64,000 nt of DNA from TMED14 sp003507115 (GCA_943787925.1 CALSOH010000001.1:620001-684000), one strand, 5' to 3'. Numbered from the stretch's first letter, positions 33,050-41,893 are shown. The notes: a model not told the origin generated them from the sequence alone. Made by a program: numbers and translations.

Positions 33050-34057
33050 CTAGGCTTGGGCGTAAATGCGCTCGATAATATCCACCACCTTAAGCCCCTC
33101 TAGCGCATTCGTCGTGATGGGGCCATCGCCCCGCAGCACGTTCATGACATTTTCATAGACATAGATGTGGTTGGCGGCGGACCCTTTGTACGGGCCGTAA
33201 TTGTTGGGCGGATTGCTGGGAGCGAGCGTCGGCATGGCATATCCCTCGATGTGGCAATGGGCTACCTCGTTCATGTATTGCCCTGCGACCTTGACCGAAC
33301 CCTTCTCTCCAATAATGGTCATGCTGGACTCCAGGTTTGCGTCCCAAACCGACGTGGAGTAATTCAACGATCCCACCCCACCTTGTACCAGGTCGAACTG
33401 AACCATGCCTGAATCCTCAAATTGTATACTGTGGGCATGATTAAAATTGTTGAGTTTCACCGCGGTAGGGGTGATATCTCCAAACAGCCAATACAGGATG
33501 TCAATAAAGTGACTAAACTGCGTGAAGAGGGTGCCGCCATCCAAGTCTTTGGTGCCATGCCACCCTCCCGGGTAGTAGTAGCGGTCATCGCGGTTCCAAA
33601 AACAATCGACATGTACTTGATAGATTTCGCCCAATAGGCCCCGGTCTACCACCTCTTTTAGCCATTCCGAAGGAGGTGAATACCGGTTTTGCATGACCCC
33701 AAAGACATATTTCCCCTTTTGGAGCGCCGCGTGGAGCACTTTTTCTGCATCGCGGCGGGTCAAGGCCATGGGTTTTTCAATGATGGGATGTGCCCCGGCT
33801 GCAATCACCTGTAACGCCTGCTGAGCATGGCAACCATTCGGCGTAGCAATAGCCACGACGTCTAGGCTAGGATGCGCTGCCAACATCGCCTCCACCGAGG
33901 TGTAATGAGGCACTTCCGCCGGCAAACGGAGGTCTGCCGCGGGCTTCACATCGCACACAGCAATCAGCTCGGCAGCTGGCAAATTCTTGATCATTTCAAT
34001 ATGGCGTTGACCAATTCGGCCACAGCCTATCACAGCGAATGAAATAGTTTCGGACAT
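33050..34057 (-). CDS. Gfo/Idh/MocA-family NAD(P)-dependent oxidoreductase
   Basis: A 335-residue sugar-type dehydrogenase. The Rossmann motif is AVIGCGRIGQRHIEMI, the family EKPMAL motif with its Lys follows HPIIEKPMAL, and the C-terminal alpha/beta domain carries the GGTLFTQFSHFIDIL His. Similar proteins act on UDP-sugars or inositol-like substrates and often belong to surface-polysaccharide pathways, but no such genes adjoin. It follows pdxH by 6 bases and may be cotranscribed. Confidence 0.88.
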   Translation of the reverse strand: MSETISFAVIGCGRIGQRHIEMIKNLPAAELIAVCDVKPAADLRLPAEVPHYTSVEAMLAAHPSLDVVAIATPNGCHAQQALQVIAAGAHPIIEKPMALTRRDAEKVLHAALQKGKYVFGVMQNRYSPPSEWLKEVVDRGLLGEIYQVHVDCFWNRDDRYYYPGGWHGTKDLDGGTLFTQFSHFIDILYWLFGDITPTAVKLNNFNHAHSIQFEDSGMVQFDLVQGGVGSLNYSTSVWDANLESSMTIIGEKGSVKVAGQYMNEVAHCHIEGYAMPTLAPSNPPNNYGPYKGSAANHIYVYENVMNVLRGDGPITTNALEGLKVVDIIERIYAQA

Positions 34058-34063
34058 CCTATA

Positions 34064-34696
34064 TTAAGGTTGAAGTCGTTGAACGCTCCAAGCAACTCCT
34101 TGCTTGGAAAAGACGAGTCGATCATGCATTCGGCCCGGTCGGCCTTGCCAGAATTCGATGCGTTGAATCTCTAAAATATACCCACCCCATCCTTCTGGCC
34201 GCCGTAATTCCGCATCGGGAATCGCTTTTAGCGCTTGAAACTGCGCATCCAAGGCCTCGCGTGAGGCAATAGGTTCGGACTGGTGAGAGGCGATCGCACC
34301 CCGACGACTTTCGGCCGGGCGCGAGTCAAAATAGCGGCTACTCTTCGCGGAATCCACGTGTTTAACGGGGCCCGAAACGCGAACTTGACGCTCCTGACTG
34401 GGCCAGAAAAAGAGAGCATGAGCATGGGGGTTGGCCGCCAAATCTTGACCTTTTTTAGAGGTGTAATGGGTGAAAAATTGCATGCAGCCGTCCGCCAGTC
34501 CCTTAAGCAAAACGATACGTGCGTCGGGTAAACCTTCAGCCGAAACCGTGCTCAGCGCAAAAGCTGTCGCATCGGCAACGCCTGTTTGGCGGTAAGACTC
34601 CAGCCATTCCTCAAAAAGATGAATGGGATTCGAGGTCTTGGCCTCATCCGACAGGCTGTTTGCCCGATATTCTTTACGGTCGTCTTGTAAACTCAT
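34064..34696 (-). CDS. pdxH: Pyridoxamine 5'-phosphate oxidase
   Basis: A 210-residue FMN enzyme that oxidises PNP/PMP to pyridoxal 5'-phosphate. DARIVLLKG, FTHYTSKKGQDLAANPHA, RQVRVSGPV, SRYFDSRPAESRRGAIAS and EFWQGRPGRMHDRL are the standard FMN- and PLP-binding blocks. Its start overlaps the first possible start of yqgE (CATG on the two strands). A -7-like TAATTTAG lies 8 bases before the ATG. Confidence 0.96.
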   Translation of the reverse strand: MSLQDDRKEYRANSLSDEAKTSNPIHLFEEWLESYRQTGVADATAFALSTVSAEGLPDARIVLLKGLADGCMQFFTHYTSKKGQDLAANPHAHALFFWPSQERQVRVSGPVKHVDSAKSSRYFDSRPAESRRGAIASHQSEPIASREALDAQFQALKAIPDAELRRPEGWGGYILEIQRIEFWQGRPGRMHDRLVFSKQGVAWSVQRLQP

Positions 34697-34704
34697 GGAT
34701 TATG

Positions 34705-34712
34705 CTAAATTA
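34705..34712 (-). promoter_or_regulatory. -7-like box for pdxH
   Basis: TAATTTAG (one mismatch to TAnnTTTG) on the minus strand, 8 bases before the ATG. Confidence 0.35.
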
Positions 34713-34718
34713 GAGGAT

Positions 34719-35279
34719 ATGGCGCAGCCAAACGTGTATAGAATTCAACGTGGACAGGTTTTATTGGCCCACCCCTTGCTGGAGGACCATAATTTCCAAC
34801 AAAGCGTTATTCTACTCGCTGATCACGATACGCAAGGAACGGTAGGATTCGTGCTCAACGACCCCACGGAATATTTGCTTCCTGATGCCCTTGAAGGTTC
34901 TTGGCCGTCCTTGCCCTTACATGTGGGTGGCCCGGTGGACCAGGATTCGCTATTTTATGTGCACTGTCGACCAGATTTGATTCCTGGATCTCACTCCATA
35001 GATGGATTCCTGTACTGGGGAGGTGAATATGACGCCATGCGTGAGGCCCTTCAAAGTGGCCAACTCCAGGCTGGGCATATTCGCTTTTTTGCCGGCTATT
35101 CGGGGTGGTCTCCTCAACAGTTATATCAAGAAATTGATGAAGGCAGCTGGGCAGTTATTCCAGGGAACACGGTCAACTGCCTGAGCTACCAGGCGGACCT
35201 GTACCAAACACTGAAAGGGCACCTCCCTCCTGATTTTCGGCTATGGAGTAATGCTCCCAAGGAGCCCCACCTCAATTAA
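34719..35279 (+). CDS. YqgE/AlgH family protein (UPF0301)
   Basis: A 186-residue protein. The family pattern is clear: GQVLLAHPLLEDHNFQQSVILLADHD, then GTVGFVLNDPTEY, the VGGPVDQDSLFYVH block and FFAGYSGWSPQQL. Function is not well defined. I prefer the ATG giving MAQPNVYRI, matching family length; an ATG eight codons upstream would overlap the pdxH start. The stop overlaps the convergent aminotransferase-type gene by 4 bp. Confidence 0.88.
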   Translation: MAQPNVYRIQRGQVLLAHPLLEDHNFQQSVILLADHDTQGTVGFVLNDPTEYLLPDALEGSWPSLPLHVGGPVDQDSLFYVHCRPDLIPGSHSIDGFLYWGGEYDAMREALQSGQLQAGHIRFFAGYSGWSPQQLYQEIDEGSWAVIPGNTVNCLSYQADLYQTLKGHLPPDFRLWSNAPKEPHLN

Positions 35280-36109
35280 AATAAGGAAGTAGCCCGGAGG
35301 GCATTCTGCATACGTTCGGCCTGCGCCGACCCGTACTGGGATTTTCGGTAGTGTGCGACGACCGAAATGCCGTCGATCGCATTGGTCATCCATACCTCGT
35401 CAGCATCCAGCATAGCAAAAGGACTCAGGGCCTCTTCTTTTACGAACAATCCAAGTCCCGGAGCTAAACGCAGGACCTGTTCACGAATCACCCCGCGCAA
35501 GGCTCCAGCAGCTAAAGGCGCAGTGATCAATTGAGTCCCCTGAAGTACAAACAAATTACCTCGGCTGGTTTCGAGCATACGATTTTCCGTGGAAAGGACG
35601 ATGGCATCATCCAGCCCTTGATCTAACGCAAATTGGGCGGCTAAGATGTACAAGGCGGATTGGCTTGCCTTCAGAGTACTCAGTAGTCCTGGCGCTTTTT
35701 TATGCTCTTGAAAGAGGTCTACACGTAACGTCTTTAAAGGGTGGGGATAGCCCGTATCTCCCAAGGGCGTAACGTGCACGGCGTAATCTACCGTTTGCTC
35801 GTTAGGAGCATAGCCTATGCCCCCATCCCGCCAAACAGCTAATCGCAGGCGATAGTCTCCGGTCGTATCGGGCAGGTAAGAGTGCAGCTCGGCCTCCATG
35901 TCCTCCGGGCTCCAACTGGCCGGAATATCCATGCGCAAGATCCGCATGCTCGACATCAGGCGAAAATAATGGGACTCCCAAAAACAGAGTCGACCCCGAT
36001 GCACTCGGATGGTTTCAAATAACCCATCTCCATACAAATGCGAACGACGCGAAAAGGCCTGCCCTTCCGCGTCGCTCATTAGGTTGCCATGGTACCAGAC
36101 TTGGTTCAC
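35276..36109 (-). CDS. Class IV aminotransferase/aminodeoxychorismate lyase-like protein
   Basis: A PLP fold-type IV enzyme of about 277 residues. SHLYGDGLFETIRVHRGRLCFWESH supplies the phosphate-binding and substrate region, the catalytic Lys lies in LSTLKASQSALY, and the conserved ETSRGNLFVL and DEVWMTNAIDGI are present. It could be ADC lyase (folate) or a branched-chain or D-amino-acid aminotransferase; the short form favours ADC lyase-like. I set the start at a GTG that overlaps the sucD stop (GTGA), because it restores the first beta strand VNQVWYHGNL; an ATG 10 codons later is the alternative. Confidence 0.75.
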   Translation of the reverse strand: MNQVWYHGNLMSDAEGQAFSRRSHLYGDGLFETIRVHRGRLCFWESHYFRLMSSMRILRMDIPASWSPEDMEAELHSYLPDTTGDYRLRLAVWRDGGIGYAPNEQTVDYAVHVTPLGDTGYPHPLKTLRVDLFQEHKKAPGLLSTLKASQSALYILAAQFALDQGLDDAIVLSTENRMLETSRGNLFVLQGTQLITAPLAAGALRGVIREQVLRLAPGLGLFVKEEALSPFAMLDADEVWMTNAIDGISVVAHYRKSQYGSAQAERMQNALRATSLF

Positions 36110-36978
36110 TTCGCAAAGAGTTCGGCCATTTTCGTACCGATGTCCGCGGGAGAGTCCACCACGTGCACCCCGCATTCGCGCAGAATCGCCTTCTTGGCTT
36201 GCGCCGTGTCTTCCGCTCCGCCTACAATGGCTCCTGCGTGACCCATGGTACGTCCTGCTGGCGCAGTTTCCCCCGCGATAAATCCTACAACGGGCTTAGT
36301 TCCATGTTCTTTTATCCATTGACCCGCTTCCGCTTCCAACTGACCACCGATCTCACCAATCATCACGATGCCATGGGTGTCCGGGTCGTTCATTAACAAG
36401 GCCACTGCTTCTTTGGTCGTCGTGCCGATGATGGGGTCACCGCCAATACCGATGGCCGTAGTGATGCCCATGCCCGCTTTGCAGATTTGGTCTGCCGCCT
36501 CGTAGGTTAAGGTTCCAGACTTGGACACAATGCCAATGTTGCCCTTTTTAAAGACAAATCCAGGCATGATTCCCACTTTCGCTTCATCCGCCGTGATCAC
36601 ACCGGGACAGTTGGGCCCAATGAGCGTAGCCCCTTTGGCTATGGCATAGGGCTTGGCCTTGACCATGTCTGCTACGGGAATGCCTTCCGTGATACAGACG
36701 ATGACTTTGATTCCCGCGTCTGCCGCTTCCATGATGGAATCTGCCGCGAATGCAGGAGGAACGAATAGAATAGACACATCGGCTCCCGTCGTGTCCACAG
36801 CATCCTTCACCGTGTTAAATACGGGTCGCTCCAAATGCGTTTGCCCCCCTTTACCTGGGGTAACTCCCCCCACCACGTTTGTGCCATAGGTGATCATTTG
36901 TTCCGCATGGAAACTTCCTTCCTTGCCAGTGAAACCTTGGACGATGACTTTAGAATCCTTGTGGACGAGTACGCTCAT
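36106..36978 (-). CDS. sucD: Succinyl-CoA ligase subunit alpha
   Basis: A 290-residue subunit that binds CoA and carries the phosphohistidine. GFTGKEGSFHAEQMI and GGVTPGKGG form the CoA site, GPNCPGVI is typical, and the active-site His lies in GHAGAIVGG. It partners SucC, whose gene is 27 kb away on the opposite strand. The downstream aminotransferase-type gene overlaps its stop by 4 bp. Confidence 0.96.
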   Translation of the reverse strand: MSVLVHKDSKVIVQGFTGKEGSFHAEQMITYGTNVVGGVTPGKGGQTHLERPVFNTVKDAVDTTGADVSILFVPPAFAADSIMEAADAGIKVIVCITEGIPVADMVKAKPYAIAKGATLIGPNCPGVITADEAKVGIMPGFVFKKGNIGIVSKSGTLTYEAADQICKAGMGITTAIGIGGDPIIGTTTKEAVALLMNDPDTHGIVMIGEIGGQLEAEAGQWIKEHGTKPVVGFIAGETAPAGRTMGHAGAIVGGAEDTAQAKKAILRECGVHVVDSPADIGTKMAELFAK

Positions 36979-37012
36979 GGGGCGATTACTTATAGAGGTG
37001 AATTAGCTGGCG

Positions 37013-37020
37013 CAAAAGTA
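37013..37020 (-). promoter_or_regulatory. -7 box for sucD
   Basis: TACTTTTG on the minus strand matches TAnnTTTG, 34 bases before the ATG. Confidence 0.55.
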
Positions 37021-37047
37021 GGGTTCAAAGTGCGAAACCTGCCCAGT

Positions 37048-39177
37048 TTATCGACTGAATTTGATTTCTTGAATGAGGCGGTCTGCACCCGCATATACGT
37101 CCACGACCCACATCACGTAACGGACGTCCACCATGATGTTACGACAACGTTCCGGAGTGAAATAGAAGTCACTCATGGTGCCTTCCCAGACCCGGTCAAA
37201 ATTCAAGCCAATCAGTTCGCCCTTCGCGTTGAATACAGGGCTCCCCGAGTTGCCCCCTGAGGTGTGGTTTGCGGCCAAAAAGCAAACGGGCAAATCCCCT
37301 TCGGCATTCGCGTAGACTCCGTAGTCTTTCGCTTCCAATTTGATGCGGAGATCTTCGGGAAGATCAAATTCGTAATCGCCCGGGACGTATTTATCCAGAA
37401 TACCATCCGCGGTCGTGAAATGCTTGTACGTGACACCATCTTTTGGAGAGAATCCTCCTACACGGCCGTAGGCGAAGCGCAGTGTGGAGTTCGCATCCGA
37501 TGCCATGTTCGCGTTGATCCCTTCCCCATTCTCATTGGCCGCATTCATGCGCTCGTACATCCAGGCTTTCATACCCGCGGCATACTCCATTTCGGGTTCG
37601 CGCAACTTGCCCGAATGCGCCCGGTACATACCCAACAAATCGGGCCACAACGAGAAGGCCAAGTGGTTTCGGTGCGCAGCAACCAGAGCGGCAACCTCTG
37701 CATCGGGCGACACAGCGGGCAGGCTGTTGTACAATTCTGGATTGAAGTAGCCCTGAATAAAGGCTTCCGTTTCAGCAAAGTACTCGATGGGAACGCCAAG
37801 TGCCCCGTTGTCCTCGCCAGCAGCGCGCCATGCCGCAATGAGACGCTTTGAAGCGCGGCGGTCCAATTCCGGCACGAAGTCCTTGTGGAAGTCCTGCAAG
37901 GCCGCCATCGCAGATGCGCAATCGCCTCCTTTGTCGAACGTGTTCACCAAGTCCTGAGCCAAGCGGCTCCAGGTGGCCAATTCCCAACGGGGCAGGACTT
38001 CCTGCCAATAGACCAGACCCAAACGGTCGTTTTCAAGAGCCGCATTCTGGGTAGCGAACGAAGCGACCAGATCGCCGGCGGCACCTGGGTTAAGAAGTTG
38101 CTTCGCCGACCAAGCCACCATGGCCATTTCACGCTTTCTCAGGGTGTCCAAACCATGTGATGCTTCCATGCCTTCGATTTGACCGATCCACTTCTTCCAA
38201 CCGTTAGATACGGAAGCATACTTGGAGGCGTATTGGATTTTCACCGCAGGATCCACGCGCATGGCGCTATCCCAAGTGCTGAGGACCAAATCGCGCAAAG
38301 CAATGCGTACAGGTAACATGACGTCCAGTTGTTGGGCTACTTCGGAAACGGGCATGTAGCTCGTGGTGCGCCCTGGGAAGCCATAAATCATGGAGAAATC
38401 TCCCTCTTCGGTTCCCTTAAGGCTGACCACCAAGGGCTTTTTCACCTGCATGGGAACGTTTTCTGCGCTGAATTCAGCGGGGCTACCGTCAGGCGCTGTG
38501 TAAATTCGGAACATGGAGAAGTCCCCCGTGTGACGCGGGAAGACCCAGTTGTCCGTATCCGCTCCGTACTTGCCCACTGCACTGGGTGGAGCACCCACCA
38601 AGCGAACGTCCGGATAGCGGCGTGCAATCGTGAGTTCGTATGCGTTCCCCGCATAGGTCGGATCAATATGACCAATGTAGCCGTCTTTAGAGGGGTAAGT
38701 GGCCATCTTGCTCTCTAGGATCTCCGAAATGGCCTCGCGTTCACTCTTGCCTTGCGCGATCAGCGGGAAGACTTCCAAGCTCACGTTTTCCATCTTAATG
38801 ATAAAATCCACATAGAGGCCGGGGTTGGGCTTTTCATCCGCGAGGGTTTCTGCCCAAAATCCATCCTTCAAGTAATTGTTTTCCAACGAGGTGTGCGATT
38901 GAATCGCATCAAATCCACAGTGGTGGTTGGTCAGTACCAAGCCTTGGCTCGAAATCACTTCCCCTGTACAGAAGCCACCAAAGTGAACCACGACATCGTT
39001 CAGACTTCCGGCGCCGCCTTCGGTGTAAATGTCGTTCCAGGACATCTTCATGCCCATGGTTTTCATTTTATCGTATTGAGCTGCAGCATCTTCCGGGAAC
39101 CACATTCCCTGCCCTAACCCGTTAAAACTGAGTGCCGTCAACGCGGCGACTGTAAAAATAGAGGTGTATTTGCGCAT
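37048..39177 (-). CDS. dpp11: S46-family dipeptidyl-peptidase, DPP11 type
   Basis: A 709-residue secreted serine exopeptidase with a signal peptide (MRKYTSIFTVAALTALSFNGLGQ). Triad residues: His in VLTNHHCG, Asp in PRHTGDFSMF and Ser644 in GGNSGSPVFN. In the family the residue after the AFD/NFD motif sets specificity, Gly for DPP7 (hydrophobic) and Arg for DPP11 (Asp/Glu). Here Arg662 in GLNFDRVW marks an acidic-residue DPP11. Such enzymes let Bacteroidota use peptides as nutrients. An open frame continues upstream of this start only as antisense of the TlpA gene. Confidence 0.93.
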   Translation of the reverse strand: MRKYTSIFTVAALTALSFNGLGQGMWFPEDAAAQYDKMKTMGMKMSWNDIYTEGGAGSLNDVVVHFGGFCTGEVISSQGLVLTNHHCGFDAIQSHTSLENNYLKDGFWAETLADEKPNPGLYVDFIIKMENVSLEVFPLIAQGKSEREAISEILESKMATYPSKDGYIGHIDPTYAGNAYELTIARRYPDVRLVGAPPSAVGKYGADTDNWVFPRHTGDFSMFRIYTAPDGSPAEFSAENVPMQVKKPLVVSLKGTEEGDFSMIYGFPGRTTSYMPVSEVAQQLDVMLPVRIALRDLVLSTWDSAMRVDPAVKIQYASKYASVSNGWKKWIGQIEGMEASHGLDTLRKREMAMVAWSAKQLLNPGAAGDLVASFATQNAALENDRLGLVYWQEVLPRWELATWSRLAQDLVNTFDKGGDCASAMAALQDFHKDFVPELDRRASKRLIAAWRAAGEDNGALGVPIEYFAETEAFIQGYFNPELYNSLPAVSPDAEVAALVAAHRNHLAFSLWPDLLGMYRAHSGKLREPEMEYAAGMKAWMYERMNAANENGEGINANMASDANSTLRFAYGRVGGFSPKDGVTYKHFTTADGILDKYVPGDYEFDLPEDLRIKLEAKDYGVYANAEGDLPVCFLAANHTSGGNSGSPVFNAKGELIGLNFDRVWEGTMSDFYFTPERCRNIMVDVRYVMWVVDVYAGADRLIQEIKFSR

Positions 39178-39181
39178 CCCG

Positions 39182-39197
39182 TAAAGATATATCTTCG
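39182..39197. promoter_or_regulatory. Back-to-back -7 boxes between DPP11 and TlpA genes
   Basis: TATCTTCG (plus, 39190-39197) and TATCTTTA (minus, 39189-39182) abut as a near-palindrome. Each ends exactly 4 bases before its start codon, so both transcripts are predicted leaderless from a 24-bp intergenic gap. Confidence 0.55.
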
Positions 39198-39201
39198 CGG
39201 C

Positions 39202-40323
39202 ATGAAAGCATTCAAATTCCTTATGGCCTCCGGAGCCTTGGCGCTTCTGGTAGCCTGTCAACCAAGTGATCTCAGCATTGATATCGCTTTGGAGAACTTC
39301 ACCCCTTCTGAAGAGGAAGGTTGGGCGGCCATTATGGTTCGCGACACGGCAGATTGGTATACGGCAGACTCCATCGTTTTGAAAGATGGACAAGGCACGT
39401 TGCGATTTGCTCCAGAGGGACCGACCTCTTTTTATGTGCGTATCGCTGGCATCGCCGAACCGATTGCAGGATTTGGCTACCGTGGCACCTTGACCTTGAA
39501 GGGTGACGCAGGGGTCGTGCCTTTTGAGGGCCGATTGGAGGGCACCGAGGAGATGACCTCCTTTAATACCTTCAACGATCAGCAACGCGCCTTCCAAGAC
39601 TATGCGCGTTCTTTTGATTCGTATTTCCAGACCGCGAGCGCCATGGGCGATTCCACGACGCTGGACTCCTTGAGCAACCTGCTCAACGCCGAGTATGAGA
39701 AGCTTCAGCGCGAAAACAAACAATTTGCGATGGAGAACGGCGCATTGGGGGCCTATATCGCCAACCGCTACATGTATATGGAGGAGGCGCCTGTGTTGGA
39801 CTCGGTTCTCATGGGCGTTCCCGAAGACGCGAAAAATTCCCACGATGTTAAGTTGCTCACCGAGCGCGTCACCGCCCTGAAGCGGGTCGCCATCGGCCAA
39901 CCTGTTTTGGACTTAAACCAAAAAGACACCTTGGGCAGTGACGTCAATTTGGTCAGCCTCTTGGGCACCGGATACACCCTCGTCGATTTCTGGGCTTCTT
40001 GGTGTGGCCCATGCCGCGCTCAAAACCCCGCCTTGGTGCAAGTCTACCAGGATTTCCATGCGGCTGGGTTTGAGGTCGTAGGCGTGGCCTTTGATGACGA
40101 CTACGGCAAGTGGATGGATGCCATTCACAAGGATGGCTTGACCTGGCCCCAGATGACGGATTTGCAAGGCTGGAGCAACTCAGCCTCCAAATTTTACTCG
40201 ATCCGCGCCATCCCCCAAAACGTGTTAATCGGCCCAGATCAAACGATTGTGGCGCGCAACTTGGAGCCCGACGCGCTTCGCGACTTTTTGGTGGCGAATC
40301 TTACCGCTCCCACCGCGGAATAA
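39202..40323 (+). CDS. TlpA-family thiol-disulfide oxidoreductase lipoprotein
   Basis: A 373-residue exported protein with a lipobox LVAC (Cys19). An N-terminal DUF4369-like beta domain (residues 25-130) and a helical linker precede a C-terminal thioredoxin fold from about residue 232. Its redox centre is FWASWCGPCRAQNP, followed by cis-Pro in RAIPQNVLI. It is probably anchored in the inner or outer membrane and reduces periplasmic disulfides. It is divergent from DPP11 with only 24 bp between start codons. Confidence 0.9.
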   Translation: MKAFKFLMASGALALLVACQPSDLSIDIALENFTPSEEEGWAAIMVRDTADWYTADSIVLKDGQGTLRFAPEGPTSFYVRIAGIAEPIAGFGYRGTLTLKGDAGVVPFEGRLEGTEEMTSFNTFNDQQRAFQDYARSFDSYFQTASAMGDSTTLDSLSNLLNAEYEKLQRENKQFAMENGALGAYIANRYMYMEEAPVLDSVLMGVPEDAKNSHDVKLLTERVTALKRVAIGQPVLDLNQKDTLGSDVNLVSLLGTGYTLVDFWASWCGPCRAQNPALVQVYQDFHAAGFEVVGVAFDDDYGKWMDAIHKDGLTWPQMTDLQGWSNSASKFYSIRAIPQNVLIGPDQTIVARNLEPDALRDFLVANLTAPTAE

Positions 40324-40346
40324 TCCCGGTAAATGAACAAAGAATG

Positions 40347-40377
40347 AAGGGCGGCCCGCTGGGCCGCCCTTTTTTTG
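40347..40377 (+). terminator. Terminator of the TlpA gene
   Basis: AAGGGCGGCCC-GCT-GGGCCGCCCTT, an 11-bp perfect stem, followed by a T-run. Confidence 0.92.
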
Positions 40378-40422
40378 TGGCATATTTCGTCGGTTTACCC
40401 GCCGCGGCATAGCAGAAGCCAT

Positions 40423-40450
40423 AAAAAAAGCGCAGGATGTCCTGCGCTTT
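40423..40450 (-). terminator. Terminator of fabG/PAP2 unit
   Basis: AAAGCGCAGGA pairs with TCCTGCGCTTT, and seven T's follow on the minus strand. It lies 25 bases past the fabG stop. Confidence 0.9.
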
Positions 40451-40474
40451 AAAAGGTGTTTAAAACGTGGAAAA

Positions 40475-41221
40475 TCAGGTCAGCAATCCTCCGTCGACCT
40501 GAAGCACTTGGCCCGACACGTAGGACGACAAATCACTGCCCAAGAAGACACAGGCGTTGGCCACATCTTCCGGCTGCCCTCCGCGCTTCAAAGGGATGGC
40601 GTCGCGCCAAGTTTGAACCACTTTTTCGTCGAGCACGCCCGTCATCTCCGTTTCGATGAATCCGGGTGCCACCGCGTTGCAACGGATGCCTCGCGAGCCC
40701 AATTCCAAGGCCACCGACTTCGTGAAGCCAATGATGCCCGCCTTCGACGCGGCGTAATTCGCTTGGCCCGCATTGCCTTTGATTCCTACTATCGAAGAAA
40801 TATTGATGATGCTTCCACTTCGCTGCTTGAGCATATAGCGTTGAGCGTGTTTGGTGGTATTGAAAACCGATTTCAAATTGGTGCTGATCACTTGGTCAAA
40901 GTCCTCTTCACTCATGCGAAGCATGAGAGTGTCCCGTGTAATGCCTGCATTGTTGACAATGATGTCAATTTGGCCAAAATGGGCCACTACATCATTGATG
41001 AGCTGTTCTGCCTGCTCCCCACTTGATGCATCCGAACGGAAACCTTTGGCTTCCCCTCCCAAGGCCGCCAGCTCCTTTTCGAGCGCCTCGCCACGCTCGA
41101 CGCTGGATAGATACGTAAATGCCACTTTGGCCCCTTCTTCAATGAATCGCTGAGCGATTGCGCGTCCAATTCCCTTGGAAGCGCCTGTGACCAAGGCCAC
41201 CTTGTTTTCGAGTAGTTTCAT
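40475..41221 (-). CDS. fabG: 3-oxoacyl-[acyl-carrier-protein] reductase
   Basis: A 248-residue short-chain dehydrogenase. The NADPH motif TGASKGIGRAIA, NNAG, catalytic Ser in INISSIVG and YAASKAG with Tyr/Lys are intact; the C-terminal YVSGQVLQVDGGL matches FabG. It reduces 3-ketoacyl-ACP in fatty-acid elongation. The PAP2 gene lies 9 bases upstream on the same strand, so a lipid-related transcript is likely. Confidence 0.92.
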   Translation of the reverse strand: MKLLENKVALVTGASKGIGRAIAQRFIEEGAKVAFTYLSSVERGEALEKELAALGGEAKGFRSDASSGEQAEQLINDVVAHFGQIDIIVNNAGITRDTLMLRMSEEDFDQVISTNLKSVFNTTKHAQRYMLKQRSGSIINISSIVGIKGNAGQANYAASKAGIIGFTKSVALELGSRGIRCNAVAPGFIETEMTGVLDEKVVQTWRDAIPLKRGGQPEDVANACVFLGSDLSSYVSGQVLQVDGGLLT

Positions 41222-41230
41222 GAGGTGAAA

Positions 41231-41893
41231 TTAGGATGTTTGGGTAAAACCTGATAGACGGATGCCGGCATAGGCACAAAAGAAACCAATGAGCCCTCCA
41301 GCCACCACATCATGAAGCCAATGCATATGCAGATGCATTCGGCTGTATCCCACACCAAAAGCTATTAAACACAGGCCGATGGAAGCCTTAAACTTAGCGG
41401 GTGCTAGCGTCGACCACGCGGCGGTCCATGCGACTGCAAATGCCGTATGACCCGAAGGAAAGCTCTTAGCAAAGGACCTGGTTAGTCCGGGTATATCTTG
41501 GACGCTTGGAAAAACTTTCCACGGTCTTGGGGCCTCGGAAAAAATCCACTTAAGTCCCTGAGGGATGAGATATGCCAAGAGTATCGTGTACAGAAATGCC
41601 CGAAGAACGGGGCGCAAGGAAGTTGTCCCGCGATAAAGCCACGCTAACGCGCCTAAGGCCAATAACCCAGGGTACCCCTCGCCAAATCGAGTCCATATTT
41701 GAACTATTTCATCTGCCCAGAGTACGCGATCATCTTGTATCCAATGCATCAGGGCATGAGAGCCATAGAGTGCATAGGCCAATCCCAACATGCCCCACAA
41801 GAAGAAAAAAGTGGTGGTATACGCCCTATTCAAAATCCCAAAGCTTTTTAGGAACCAATCGTTCGCAACAGCGTATTGATTTGGCTTTGCCAA
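41231..41893 (-). CDS. PAP2-family membrane phosphatase
   Basis: A 220-residue protein with about five or six membrane spans. The acid-phosphatase signature is split as KWIFSEAPRP, SFPSGHTA and SRMHLHMHWLHDV, with all catalytic residues present. Likely dephosphorylates phosphatidate, undecaprenyl pyrophosphate or PGP. The first 45 bases overlap the preceding START-like gene in another frame; a later non-ATG start could avoid this, but none is convincing. fabG follows after 9 bases. Confidence 0.85.
   Translation of the reverse strand: MAKPNQYAVANDWFLKSFGILNRAYTTTFFFLWGMLGLAYALYGSHALMHWIQDDRVLWADEIVQIWTRFGEGYPGLLALGALAWLYRGTTSLRPVLRAFLYTILLAYLIPQGLKWIFSEAPRPWKVFPSVQDIPGLTRSFAKSFPSGHTAFAVAWTAAWSTLAPAKFKASIGLCLIAFGVGYSRMHLHMHWLHDVVAGGLIGFFCAYAGIRLSGFTQTS

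Noticed and set aside
39178..39900. Upstream extension of the DPP11 frame by about 240 codons
   Set aside because: It runs antisense through the TlpA lipoprotein gene, and the signal peptide at 39177 marks the true start.
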